DNA of 64,000 nucleotides, from NCBI GenBank assembly GCA_047636495.1, contig JBLILH010000003.1:62001-126000 (forward strand), read 5' to 3'. How positions within the stretch are numbered: the first letter of the stretch is position 1; the number at the start of each line of letters is the position of its first letter. Shown here one piece after another: positions 9,657 to 19,269 of this stretch. Source of the DNA: Endobugula sp047636495 (GTDB taxonomy: Bacteria; Pseudomonadota; Gammaproteobacteria; Pseudomonadales; Cellvibrionaceae). The notes below the pieces were generated by a model. That model saw nothing but the letters and a program-made list of their open reading frames with translations. It was not told the DNA's origin and did not search any database. Both the position numbers and the translations under genes were made by a program.

Positions 9657-10049
9657 CTAAGCAGAGAACAAGTACATTAATATATAAGTCATATTTGCTA
9701 AAGCGAGGCCGATAATTACCGAGAACGTTAATTGCATACCGACTATGCGCGACCTAATATCTTCCTTTAAAATACCGTGAGCATGAACAACACGGCCTAG
9801 TACAATTAACACACCAAACAAATGAAGCAACACGCTGTGTCCACCATTGAACTCTAACCCAAACATAAGTAGGAGTGTAATGGGGATATACTCGGTGGCA
9901 TTAGCGTGAGCTGAACGCGCTACTATTAATTCATTAATACCACCGTCAGCAAAGGCAATTTTATTTTTTCGCCGTGAAAGAATAACCACAATTGACAAAT
10001 AAATTATCAGCAGGGCTAAAATTGCCGTGTATAACGCGGATATAAACAT
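9657..10049 (-). CDS. MAPEG-family membrane protein
   Basis: A 130-residue integral membrane protein with about four hydrophobic segments. The first (ALYTAILALLIIYLSIVVIL) is followed by RRKNKIAFADGG. The conserved stretch ARSAHANATEYIPI and later GRVVHAHGI are typical of bacterial MAPEG proteins (membrane-associated proteins in eicosanoid and glutathione metabolism). Such proteins can have glutathione transferase or peroxidase activity, but the substrate is not predictable. It is co-oriented with the carbonic anhydrase gene 30 bases upstream, so the two may share a transcript. Confidence 0.85.
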   Translation of the reverse strand: MFISALYTAILALLIIYLSIVVILSRRKNKIAFADGGINELIVARSAHANATEYIPITLLLMFGLEFNGGHSVLLHLFGVLIVLGRVVHAHGILKEDIRSRIVGMQLTFSVIIGLALANMTYILMYLFSA

Positions 10050-10079
10050 CGCGAATAACCTTGTGTTGATGCCATGATT

Positions 10080-10703
10080 TTATAAGCAACGCTTTTCCTG
10101 TAGTTGCTCAGCCGAATTAATACACATATCCAAATCTTTCAACATGCCGTTTTTAATGCTGTAAATCCAACCGTGTAATGAGAGTTCCGCTCCCTGCTGC
10201 CATGCTCCCTGAACAACCGTCGAACTCCCCACGTTAATCACCTGCTCGATTACATTCAGTTCACATAAACGGTCGAACCGCGGTTCGCCGATTAATGGCT
10301 CTAGTTCATCTTTATGAAAGCGGGCGACATCTTTGATATGACCCAACCAATTTTCTATTAAGCCGTGATGCTGGTCATCCATAGACGCCTTAACGCCACC
10401 GCAACCGTAGTGACCACAGACAATAATATGTTTAACTTTAAGCACCTCGACGGCAAACTGCACCACTGACAAACAATTTAAATCTGTATGGACAACGACA
10501 TTTGCAATATTGCGATGAACAAAGACTTCACCGGGAAGAAGATTGACAATTTGATTCGCAGGAACTCGGCTATCGGAGCATCCTATCCATAAGTATTCTG
10601 GTGATTGTTGGGTCGAAAGCTGAGAAAAGAAGTCTGGCTGCTCGAGTTTAATCGCATCAGCCCATTCTTCATTACGATCAAATAAATGTTTTAGTGTCTT
10701 CAA
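10080..10703 (-). CDS. can: Beta-class carbonic anhydrase
   Basis: A 207-residue zinc enzyme interconverting CO2 and bicarbonate in the cytoplasm. Zinc ligands and the Asp-Arg dyad are visible: CSDSRVPAN (C42, D44, R46) and HYGCGGVKA (H98, C101). Length is normal for the Can/CynT type. It stands upstream of the MAPEG gene on the same strand. No regulatory site was recognised in the 180-bp gap toward gltD apart from the gltD terminator. Confidence 0.95.
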   Translation of the reverse strand: MKTLKHLFDRNEEWADAIKLEQPDFFSQLSTQQSPEYLWIGCSDSRVPANQIVNLLPGEVFVHRNIANVVVHTDLNCLSVVQFAVEVLKVKHIIVCGHYGCGGVKASMDDQHHGLIENWLGHIKDVARFHKDELEPLIGEPRFDRLCELNVIEQVINVGSSTVVQGAWQQGAELSLHGWIYSIKNGMLKDLDMCINSAEQLQEKRCL

Positions 10704-10792
10704 TACCTGTACTCTCTGTTGTCAATAGTGACTTATTATTAGCAGTGCCTATCTAACCATAGTAAAACATTAAAATATGAATGAACAGGCAA

Positions 10793-10819
10793 TAAAAAAG
10801 GGCTAAAAAGCCCCTTTAT
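10793..10819 (-). terminator. Rho-independent terminator of gltBD
   Basis: On the minus strand a GGGCT/AGCCC stem with a short A/T loop is followed by a run of six T residues. It lies about 70 bases past the gltD stop codon. Confidence 0.7.
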
Positions 10820-10886
10820 TACTGTTAGTTTTTAACGTCTTCGCTACGGACAGAATGGCTACTATGTTGTCTAGGCAGAGGGGCTT

Positions 10887-12305
10887 TTACACATCTAAGT
10901 AATCGAGCATACCTTCTCCCGCTTGCCTACCTTCCCAAATTGCGGTTACCACTAAATCAGAGCCTCGAACCATATCCCCTCCCGCAAATACTTTTGGGTT
11001 GCTCGTTTGAAATTTATAAGCCTGCTCTTCTGGGGCCACAACACCTCCCCAGTGGTTTACGTTAATATTTTTTTCATCAAACCACTCAGCAGGATTAGGC
11101 GTAAAGCCAAACGCCACGAGCACTACGTCTGCAGGAATGATTTCTTCACTGCCCGCTATTACCTCAGGTCGACGCCGGCCATTTTCGTCTGGTTCTCCCA
11201 GTTGAGTTTTTACAAATTTAACACCTTCGACCTTGTCGTCACCAACAATTTCTATCGGTTGACGGTTAAAGGCAAACTCTACGCCTTCTTCTTTAGCGTT
11301 AACAACTTCGCGACGCGAGCCGGGCATGTTCTCTTGATCTCGGCGATAAACGCACGTCACGCTGGTTGCTCCTTGACGAATAGAGGTGCGATTGCAATCC
11401 ATTGCAGTATCACCGCCACCCAATACAATCACTCGCTGTCCTTGCACGTTAATAAATTCTTCCGGCTTTTTTTCGAACCCCAAATTACGATTAACATTTG
11501 CCACCAGAAAGGGTAAAGCATCGTGAACACCAGGAAGATTTTCTCCCGGAAAACCGCCCTTCATATAAGTATACGTCCCCATTCCCATAAAAACCGCATC
11601 GTATTGATCGAGCAAGTGATCAATAGTGACATCTTTACCAATTTCTACGTTAAGACGAAATTCGACGCCCATTTCGGTAAATATTTTTCGACGTCGTGAC
11701 ATCACTGTCTTTTCTAATTTAAATTCAGGGATGCCGAATGTAAGTAAACCGCCAATCTCTGGATACTTATCAAAGACCACTGGTGTGACGCCGTTACGCA
11801 CCATAATATCTGCACAGCCTATACCCGCAGGTCCTGCGCCGATAATAGCGACTTTTTTACCTGTCTGAACCACGTTTGACATGTCAGGCTTCCAGCCCAT
11901 CGCAAATGCTGTATCGGTAATATACTTTTCCGCATTGCCGATAGTGACTGCGCCAAAACCGTCGTTTAGTGTACATGCTCCCTCGCACAAACGATCTTGC
12001 GGGCAGACACGACCACACACTTCGGGCAGTGAATTGGTTTGATGGCTTAGCTCTGCGGCTTCAAAAATATTACCCTCAGCAATAAGACCTAACCAGTCAG
12101 GAATGAAGTTATGGACCGGACACTTCCATTCGCAATAAGGGTTACCGCAGTCCAAACAACGATGGGATTGATCGGCCACTTCTTCTTTCGTGTCTGACTG
12201 GTAAATTTCTACGAATTTTGTTTTACGGACATCAATCTCTTTTTTCTCTGGGTCTTGTCTACCGACATCCAAAAATTGAAAATCATTATGTAAATGTTGA
12301 GTCAT
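10887..12305 (-). CDS. gltD: Glutamate synthase (NADPH) small subunit
   Basis: A 472-residue flavoprotein that passes electrons from NADPH to the large subunit. N-terminal cysteines that ligate Fe-S clusters appear as CLDCGNPYCEWKCP and CGRVCPQDRLCEGAC. The FAD-binding motif is IIGAGPAGIGCADIM and the NADPH-binding motif is VLGGGDTAMDCNRTS. A late GGDMVRGSDLVV segment completes the FAD fold. Its start overlaps the gltB stop by four bases (ATGA), implying coupled translation and 1:1 synthesis. Confidence 0.98.
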   Translation of the reverse strand: MTQHLHNDFQFLDVGRQDPEKKEIDVRKTKFVEIYQSDTKEEVADQSHRCLDCGNPYCEWKCPVHNFIPDWLGLIAEGNIFEAAELSHQTNSLPEVCGRVCPQDRLCEGACTLNDGFGAVTIGNAEKYITDTAFAMGWKPDMSNVVQTGKKVAIIGAGPAGIGCADIMVRNGVTPVVFDKYPEIGGLLTFGIPEFKLEKTVMSRRRKIFTEMGVEFRLNVEIGKDVTIDHLLDQYDAVFMGMGTYTYMKGGFPGENLPGVHDALPFLVANVNRNLGFEKKPEEFINVQGQRVIVLGGGDTAMDCNRTSIRQGATSVTCVYRRDQENMPGSRREVVNAKEEGVEFAFNRQPIEIVGDDKVEGVKFVKTQLGEPDENGRRRPEVIAGSEEIIPADVVLVAFGFTPNPAEWFDEKNINVNHWGGVVAPEEQAYKFQTSNPKVFAGGDMVRGSDLVVTAIWEGRQAGEGMLDYLDV

Positions 12306-15300
12306 AATATACCCCCTTCGCTCACAGCGATTACGCCCGCTAATTTTGTACTGGTACGATTAACGCTACCATTAATATTACTGTCGACATGACGCGGGTT
12401 ATCGGGCGAGATTAACAGTGCGTCAATACTTGAGGCTATTGGTTTGACCAACACAAATTGACTGGACGCCATACCAAAGTTATCAAATAAATATTTTCCC
12501 CACTGACTACCCGTTTCTTTAACAAATTCAGTCAATATGTCTCGTAAGTGCGCTATATGGTTTTCCATATTAGGTTCATCGAAACGACATAGGTCGGTTA
12601 ACTCTGGATTATGTCTTTGTACCAGCACATTTTTCGCGTCATAGACGTAAGCAAAGCCGCCCGTCATCCCCGCACCAAAATTCACCCCTGTTTCGCCTAA
12701 AACCGTCACTTGCCCACCCGTCATATATTCACAACAGTGATCACCTGCGCCTTCAACGACCGCTTTTACTCCCGAGTTTCTGACGGCAAAACGTTCCCCC
12801 GCACGGCCAGCAGCAAACAACTTGCCACCTGTTGCGCCGTAAAGGCAGGTGTTGCCAACGATACTCGTTTCCTGGGTGTTAAATTCAGAACCCTGCGGCG
12901 GAGAAATGACAATTTTTCCACCCGCCATGCCTTTACCTACATAGTCGTTAGCATCGCCCTGCAGGTATAAATGCAAACCTCCCGCATTCCATACACCAAA
13001 GCTTTGGCCAGCAATACCGCTTAACTTTATAACGACAGGGTGACTCTCCATACCATTATTGCCATAGCGCTTAGCAATTTCACCCGACAACCGTGCACCC
13101 AAAGAGCGATCACAATTGGTGGTAGTATATGCAAACTCACCTCCAACCTTGGATTCTATACTGGGCAAAATATCACTGACCATTTGCTCTGCCAACGCAC
13201 CTTGATCAAAGGGGGTATTTTTCTTAACTTGGCAAAACTGCGGTTTGCTTTTCAGCAAGTCATCACTGTGGATGATAGGACGTAAATCTAATTTTTTTTG
13301 CTTGTTGGTTTTACCTTCTATTACTTCCAGTAAATCTACGCGACCAATCAATTCTTCTAGGGTACGAACGCCAATACTCGCCATCCATTGACGCGTTTCC
13401 TCTGCAATAAAGCGGAAGAAATTTACTGCCATTTCTACGGTACCTTTGTAGTGGTCGCTACGTAAGTCTTCCCGCTGAGTCGCCACTCCCGTCGCACAGT
13501 TATTAAGGTGACAAATACGTAAATATTTACAGCCCAGCACCACCATAGGCCCGGTGCCAAAACCAAAACTTTCAGCACCTAAAATAGCCGCCTTGATAAC
13601 ATCAAGCCCAGTTTTCAACCCCCCATCGGTTTGTACTCGCACTTTATCACGCAGATCGTTAACACATAACATTTGGTGAGTTTCACTTAAGCCTAACTCC
13701 CAAGGAGATCCAGCATAATGAATAGAACTCAACGGGCTTGCAGCTGTTCCACCGTCGTATCCAGAAATGGTGATCAAATCCGCATAAGCTTTAGCGACGC
13801 CAGTGGCGATCGTCCCAACGCCGGGACGGGAAACTAATTTAACCGACACCAATGCATCTGGGTTAACTTGCTTTAGGTCATAGATAAGCTGAGACAAATC
13901 TTCAATAGAATAAATATCATGGTGCGGCGGCGGTGAAATCAATGTCACTCCGGGCACAGAATAACGTAAGCGAGCGATCAGCTCATTCACTTTCCCACCG
14001 GGTAGCTGACCACCTTCGCCAGGTTTTGCACCTTGTGCAATTTTTATTTGCAACACTTCTGCATTAACAAGGTAATGCGGCGTCACACCAAAACGACCTG
14101 ACGCAACCTGTTTTATTTTTGAATTTTTTGCGGTGCCGAAACGTGCTGGATCTTCACCTCCTTCACCACTGTTGGAGCGCCCACCTAACTGGTTCATCGC
14201 TTCTGCAAGCGCTTCATGTGCTTCTGGAGACAATGCACCGAGAGACATACCCGCAGAATCAAAGCGAGAAATAATCGATTCTATTGGTTCAACGTCATCT
14301 ATGGCGATAGCCTGTAAGTCATCCCGCAAATGCAGCATGTCGCGCAACGTAGCAATAGGTCGTTTATTAATGAGTTCCGCCACCACTAGCCAATCAGCAA
14401 AATCACCAGTGCGCACTGCTTTGTGCATTCCCTGGATAACATCTGGATTATAGGCGTGATACTCCTGCCCGTGAACGTACTTTAACAAACCACCAGGAGC
14501 GATTGGTTTACGTGGCTTCCACGCATCGTTCGCCAGTATTTTTTGGTCATCCTCAAGATCCACGAAACCAGCACCCTGAATACGGCTAGCCGTACCAATA
14601 AAGCACAGGTCAATAATGTCTCTACCTAAACCAACGGCTTCGAACAGCTGAGCGCCACGGTATGAGGCGATAGTTGAGATGCCCATTTTCGACAAAATCT
14701 TCATCAAACCTTTGTCGATGCCCTTTGCATAATTTTTATATGCACTGACGGTGTCACCCGTGACTTGCCCACTGCTCATCAGGTCATTAATAATACTAAA
14801 ACTAAGATATGGATAAATCGCTGTGGCACCATAACCGATAAGTGCGGCCATATGATGAGAGTCACGAGCCGTTGCGGTAACAGCGATAATATTCACGTCA
14901 CAACGTAAGCCTTCGTTGATTAACCGATGGTGTACTGCACCCGTTGCCAATAGTACGTGAATAGGCAATTGTCCTTGCGGAATATCTTCATCCGACAGCA
15001 CGATAATAGAGATGCCCTGACGTGCGGCAACGGCTACACTATTACTCAAGTCTTTTACTGCTTGATGCAAATCTTTTTCAGCAGGGTCATAAGACAAAGA
15101 GAACTTTTGCTTAGGGTAATAACCACCGCAAAGCTCGATAAACGCTTGGTACATCGCGGGTGATAATACCGGCGAAGGGATGATTACCCGCTTAGCATGT
15201 GCCTCTGTTTCAGCGTAGACTGACAATTCTCGCCCTAGACAAGTTTCTAACGACATCACTATCGCTTCGCGTAACGGATCGATAGGAGGATTCGTCACCT

Positions 15301-16831
15301 GAGCAAATTGCTGTCGAAAATAATCGTAAAGTGAACGTTGTTTTTGTGACAGAACCGCCATGGGGGTATCATCACCCATGGAACCTGTTGCTTCTTGGCC
15401 CTGCTGTGCGAGTATTCTAATCACGTCGGTGCGCTCTTCGTAGCTCACGCCGAACATCTTCATATGTACATTTAAGACATCGTCGGTAAGGCCGACAATA
15501 GGGGCTTCTTCTGCTATCAAAATAGTCGATTGTGATTCTAGCCACTGCTTATATGGCTTAGATGACTTTAGTTGTTGATCGACATCCGCAGTATGCAACA
15601 GCTCTCCGGTTTCCGTATCGATAGATAATATTTGCCCTGGTCCTAACCGCCCTTTAGCCACAACATCTTCTGGTTGGTAATTGTGCACGCCCACTTCCGA
15701 TGCCACAGTAATATGGCCGTCTTTTGTCATCACCCAGCGAGAAGGACGCAAACCATTACGATCTAGAGTGCACACTGCATATCGACCGTCTGTAATAACG
15801 AGACCTGCTGGGCCATCCCATGGCTCGATATGCATTGAATTGTATTCATAGAATGCACGCAAGTCATCGTCCATCGTTGGCATATTTTGCCACGCTGGCG
15901 GCACCAGCATGCGCACTGCTCGATGTAGATCCATACCGCCAACCACCAATAATTCAAGCATATTATCTAAGCTAGACGAGTCGGAACCTGAGCGATTAAC
16001 CATTGGCGATAAATCAGCAGGGTTAGGCAGCAAATCACAGATAAATTTTGGCGTTCGCGCTGTTGCCCAATTACGATTGCCCGTCACGGTATTAATTTCA
16101 CCATTGTGCGCTAGCAATCGGAAAGGTTGGGCCAGCGGCCAACGGGGCATAGTATTGGTGGAAAAGCGCTGATGAAAAATACAAATAGCCGTTTTTAATT
16201 CAGGATTAGCCAGATCAGGAAAAAAAGTAGGCAAATCTATGGGCATAGTTAGGCCTTTATAAGACACTACTTTTTCGCCTAAACTTGCAATATAAAATAA
16301 CCCTCCGTCGCGTAGTTTAGTATTCGCTTTACGTCGAGCAATCAACAGCTTCGCGGTAAACTCTTGACTGGAAAGATTCTTCGCTATCGAATGAACAAAT
16401 ACCTGAACGAAATTCGGTTTAGAATCTAACGCTATAGGACCAAGGCAGTCATCATTCGTTGGCACTTCTCGCCACGCAACCACTTCCAGGCCTTCCTCTC
16501 GCATTTCTTCTTCAAAGATCAATTTTGCTCGCGCAGACTTAGTGTCGTCTGTATCGATCATAATTGAACCCACGCCATAGCGCTCATCGAGTTCAACAGC
16601 ATATTGTTCGCGAATAACTTGACGAAAAAAACTATCTGGCTTTTGCATTAGCAAGCCGCAACCGTCTCCGGTTTTGCCGTCAGCAGCAATCCCGCCTCGA
16701 TGAGTCATGCAAGTCAACGACTCTATCGTCATTTGCAATAAACGGTGGCTAGCCTTGCCCGTGCGATGGGCAATTAGGCCAAAACCACAATTATCTTTAA
16801 ATTCATTTATATCATAAAGACCTGTAGACAT
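12302..16831 (-). CDS. gltB: Glutamate synthase (NADPH) large subunit
   Basis: A 1509-residue enzyme forming two glutamates from glutamine and 2-oxoglutarate. The N-terminal class II amidotransferase nucleophile is Cys15 in NCGFGLIAHR; a 14-residue propeptide would be removed. The central FMN synthase domain includes GRSNSGEGGEDPARF and AKPGEGGQLPGGKV. The 3Fe-4S cysteines are in GCKYLRICHLNNCATG. The C-terminal GXGXG beta-helix shows FGAGMTGGFAYVYD. The start at 16831 has GGAGAG upstream. It forms an operon with gltD. Length is standard. Confidence 0.98.
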   Translation of the reverse strand: MSTGLYDINEFKDNCGFGLIAHRTGKASHRLLQMTIESLTCMTHRGGIAADGKTGDGCGLLMQKPDSFFRQVIREQYAVELDERYGVGSIMIDTDDTKSARAKLIFEEEMREEGLEVVAWREVPTNDDCLGPIALDSKPNFVQVFVHSIAKNLSSQEFTAKLLIARRKANTKLRDGGLFYIASLGEKVVSYKGLTMPIDLPTFFPDLANPELKTAICIFHQRFSTNTMPRWPLAQPFRLLAHNGEINTVTGNRNWATARTPKFICDLLPNPADLSPMVNRSGSDSSSLDNMLELLVVGGMDLHRAVRMLVPPAWQNMPTMDDDLRAFYEYNSMHIEPWDGPAGLVITDGRYAVCTLDRNGLRPSRWVMTKDGHITVASEVGVHNYQPEDVVAKGRLGPGQILSIDTETGELLHTADVDQQLKSSKPYKQWLESQSTILIAEEAPIVGLTDDVLNVHMKMFGVSYEERTDVIRILAQQGQEATGSMGDDTPMAVLSQKQRSLYDYFRQQFAQVTNPPIDPLREAIVMSLETCLGRELSVYAETEAHAKRVIIPSPVLSPAMYQAFIELCGGYYPKQKFSLSYDPAEKDLHQAVKDLSNSVAVAARQGISIIVLSDEDIPQGQLPIHVLLATGAVHHRLINEGLRCDVNIIAVTATARDSHHMAALIGYGATAIYPYLSFSIINDLMSSGQVTGDTVSAYKNYAKGIDKGLMKILSKMGISTIASYRGAQLFEAVGLGRDIIDLCFIGTASRIQGAGFVDLEDDQKILANDAWKPRKPIAPGGLLKYVHGQEYHAYNPDVIQGMHKAVRTGDFADWLVVAELINKRPIATLRDMLHLRDDLQAIAIDDVEPIESIISRFDSAGMSLGALSPEAHEALAEAMNQLGGRSNSGEGGEDPARFGTAKNSKIKQVASGRFGVTPHYLVNAEVLQIKIAQGAKPGEGGQLPGGKVNELIARLRYSVPGVTLISPPPHHDIYSIEDLSQLIYDLKQVNPDALVSVKLVSRPGVGTIATGVAKAYADLITISGYDGGTAASPLSSIHYAGSPWELGLSETHQMLCVNDLRDKVRVQTDGGLKTGLDVIKAAILGAESFGFGTGPMVVLGCKYLRICHLNNCATGVATQREDLRSDHYKGTVEMAVNFFRFIAEETRQWMASIGVRTLEELIGRVDLLEVIEGKTNKQKKLDLRPIIHSDDLLKSKPQFCQVKKNTPFDQGALAEQMVSDILPSIESKVGGEFAYTTTNCDRSLGARLSGEIAKRYGNNGMESHPVVIKLSGIAGQSFGVWNAGGLHLYLQGDANDYVGKGMAGGKIVISPPQGSEFNTQETSIVGNTCLYGATGGKLFAAGRAGERFAVRNSGVKAVVEGAGDHCCEYMTGGQVTVLGETGVNFGAGMTGGFAYVYDAKNVLVQRHNPELTDLCRFDEPNMENHIAHLRDILTEFVKETGSQWGKYLFDNFGMASSQFVLVKPIASSIDALLISPDNPRHVDSNINGSVNRTSTKLAGVIAVSEGGIL

Positions 16832-17359
16832 ACTTTATCTCTCCAAAGTTAGCTTCTGCACCAACACTGCATGGTTCTCGGCGGCCGCGATCAACGTAAA
16901 GCGTTCTGGACACAGATACGAACTCTGTAGCATTTTACCCTTTGTGAAAAACGTATCGCGCAACAGTTATCTATCTCGCCTACCGAACCCGTTCAGAAAC
17001 ATCAGGGACCGCTCAGCACCAACAAAGCGTTTTAAGCGTTGAAGCGTTCAACCAATCGTTGAAATACCATTCGATTATGTTACATATACTGCGTTGAGCC
17101 GCTATTTATTACATGAATAATGGCTATTATTAAGGTGTGCAGATTGCACAATAGGTAAGGGAAGCTTGAGCCAGAGTAATCTGTACTGGAACGACCTATA
17201 CGCCGACGAACCAAACAAGTGCGATAATATTTAGCGCTGTGTTTGGCAAAAAAGACTCTTGCGCGTGCGGTCTTTCATTGCTGATGACTGATATTAACGT
17301 GAAGGATGGGCTTTGACAACCAGCCGCCGAAAATAAACTAAAAATAACAAAAAAACCCT
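16832..17359. other. 528-bp intergenic region upstream of gltB
   Basis: No gene or RNA was recognised. The segment lies between gltB and the 3' end of damX and should hold the gltB promoter. Visible structure: three close AGCGTT direct repeats around 17023-17049, with a related TCGTTGAA just beyond; and a perfect six-base-arm palindrome AATAATGGCTATTATT near 17115-17131. Either could be a regulator site, but neither matches an operator I can name. Confidence 0.4.
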
Positions 17360-17379
17360 CTATTTTCGTCGAAAAATAG
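17349..17379 (-). terminator. Possible terminator at the end of damX
   Basis: A seven-base AT-rich stem (CTATTTT/AAAATAG) overlaps the damX stop codon, and a run of seven T residues follows on the minus strand. The stem is weak, so this is tentative. Confidence 0.35.
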
Positions 17380-19144
17380 TTATTTCTTGCTTAATTTCGG
17401 ATATTTTCCTAGGCCATGGCCGCGTGTTTTTTTGAACGTCGGGGAGAAAAGATATCGCCAAAACCGCTTCTTCGCGTGTGCTATAAACGCCAGTAAACAC
17501 TGCATACCAAGGCGCACCATTGCGGCGCAGAGAAACGACTCTTAATAGGTCACGATTTGACTGATTATTTATAAATTGATTGACACTCACCAACTGTCCT
17601 GCAGCCATGACCTGTAACGTGTAATTATTTTCTGGCCACGACATGACTGCCGCCTCTCCACTCGTCTTAGCGTTAGCCGCTACCGGCTTTACAATAGCCA
17701 CCTCTATAGGCAATACAGGTGGTGCAATATTACCCTTTACGGTGACAGGTGATTGAGATGCCGACATGGTTTTTTCATCGACGATTTTTTTTTCATTACT
17801 AGGTTCACTTGGCGTGCCCCTCTGACTATCATTCTCTGCAACACCGTCGTTAGCATCGCTATTTGAGGTGCTATCTGTGTTGTCGGCACTGGTGGATAAA
17901 GAGCGACTATCTAAGATTAAAAAACTACTTTCTTCGCCTCTTTCTATGCCACTCTCTATGTCACTTTCTATGTCACTCTCTATGTCACTCTCTATGTCAT
18001 TCTCTATGCCCTTTATACTGTCAACTTCACTTTCGTCTACATTTACACCTCCCTGCTCCTTAGCTTCTGCTTGTCCCTCTGAAGTATCGGAGCTCAGAGG
18101 GACACGCGTCGACACCTTAGCTTGACCAGACCCTTTTGGCCCCTCTAAAATAGTGACTTCTTCAAGTACAGCCGCATCAGAAGTTACCGATGACTCGTCG
18201 TCGATATAGAAGACCGCTAAAATAAGCGCTGCCAGCAATATAACTACCACCACCATGTAACCAATAGGCAAACCTAAACGCTGCCCCTCGCCGTCAATAC
18301 TATCAACAGCGAGCAACATTTTATTGGCGACATGATTAATCTTTTGCGGAAAACCCTCCGTCTCTCGCCAAATATGCTCAACTGCATCGGCATCAAACAA
18401 TTCAGCGCCCTGATAACCAATCTGCGATAATTTAAAACTAACGTATTGCTCTACCTCACTTTCATTGAAGGCCCGAAGAGGTATGTCATACACCAAAACA
18501 TTCTCTTTATCGAGCCTATCCAACCTTATCTGCAGCTCATTATCGCCGATCAACAGTACGTGAAAATAATTTGGGGCGGGCTTCTGTAATAATTGCACAA
18601 AAGCGTATAACGCTGTTTCGTCTAGGTGATGCGCTTCATCAACAATAATGACTACACTTTGATGAACACCCGACGGCTGATACTGATTAATAGTGGCGAT
18701 CATTTGCTCAAGATCAGCATTTTCTGCAATAAATATACCCAGCTGCTGCGCCAAGAGTAATAGCATGTTCTCTGTCGTATTCATTAGAGACGACACCATC
18801 ACACAGCAATCCGCTGCCTCACTTAACTCTGTTGCAGTCTGATACGCAAGCGCTGTTTTCCCCACACCAGCACCCCCTATGACACCCACTAGATTGTGGC
18901 TAAACTGACATAAGTGAGCCACCTCATCGAGTACCGCTCGCCTATCGCCGCCTTCGAAAAAAGGAACGCGAGGACAAACAGAAAGATCAGAGTAGTCAAT
19001 AGCACTAATATCGAAGTGATGAAAGGTATCGTTAAACGAACGATTGGAATGGCCGGAGGAATGCAGGGGTTCAGAGGGATGGTTCATTGTAGATTGACCG
19101 TTAAATGAATTCGGCAAACTGTTACTTTTTGCAAGATCAGACAT
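17360..19144 (-). CDS. damX: DamX-like protein: AAA ATPase, membrane anchor and SPOR domain
   Basis: A 594-residue protein. An N-terminal ExeA-like AAA domain has Walker A GVIGGAGVGKTALAYQTA and Walker B VVIIVDEAHHLDE. A single membrane segment (YMVVVVILLAALILAVFYI) lies near residues 292-315. A long acidic, Ser-rich periplasmic linker follows, then a C-terminal SPOR domain (YTLQVMAAG to YAVFTGVYSTREEAVLAI) that would bind denuded septal peptidoglycan. The linker contains a 12-bp tandem repeat giving DIES units at residues about 378-401. Its position after aroK-aroB is the usual damX position. The role in cell division is inferred from the SPOR domain and context; the ATPase's function is unknown. 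Confidence 0.9.
   Translation of the reverse strand: MSDLAKSNSLPNSFNGQSTMNHPSEPLHSSGHSNRSFNDTFHHFDISAIDYSDLSVCPRVPFFEGGDRRAVLDEVAHLCQFSHNLVGVIGGAGVGKTALAYQTATELSEAADCCVMVSSLMNTTENMLLLLAQQLGIFIAENADLEQMIATINQYQPSGVHQSVVIIVDEAHHLDETALYAFVQLLQKPAPNYFHVLLIGDNELQIRLDRLDKENVLVYDIPLRAFNESEVEQYVSFKLSQIGYQGAELFDADAVEHIWRETEGFPQKINHVANKMLLAVDSIDGEGQRLGLPIGYMVVVVILLAALILAVFYIDDESSVTSDAAVLEEVTILEGPKGSGQAKVSTRVPLSSDTSEGQAEAKEQGGVNVDESEVDSIKGIENDIESDIESDIESDIESGIERGEESSFLILDSRSLSTSADNTDSTSNSDANDGVAENDSQRGTPSEPSNEKKIVDEKTMSASQSPVTVKGNIAPPVLPIEVAIVKPVAANAKTSGEAAVMSWPENNYTLQVMAAGQLVSVNQFINNQSNRDLLRVVSLRRNGAPWYAVFTGVYSTREEAVLAISFLPDVQKNTRPWPRKISEIKQEITIFRRK
17941..18012. repeat. 12-bp tandem repeat inside damX, six copies
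   Basis: Six contiguous 12-bp units (consensus TCTCTATGTCAC on the plus strand, up to three mismatches per unit) encode repeated Asp-Ile-Glu-Ser on the minus strand. The period is a multiple of three, so copy-number change keeps the frame and only alters linker length. Confidence 0.95.
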
Positions 19145-19269
19145 ATAGTGCCATCTCTTTTAATGAGCGGTGATAATAACATTAAAGCGGGTGAGCATTA
19201 CTATTAACCGCACCTGAACCCTGCACTACAGGAATGTGATTACCCTATCTCAGTCAAGCCCATCGAGTA

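Noticed and set aside
11007..11516. A 169-codon open frame on the plus strand inside gltD
   Set aside because: It is antisense to the strongly conserved gltD coding sequence and has no recognisable protein motif.
17863..18125. Plus-strand open frames rich in Cys-His or Ser-Met repeats
   Set aside because: They are the antisense reading of the 12-bp repeat in damX, which explains their periodic composition.
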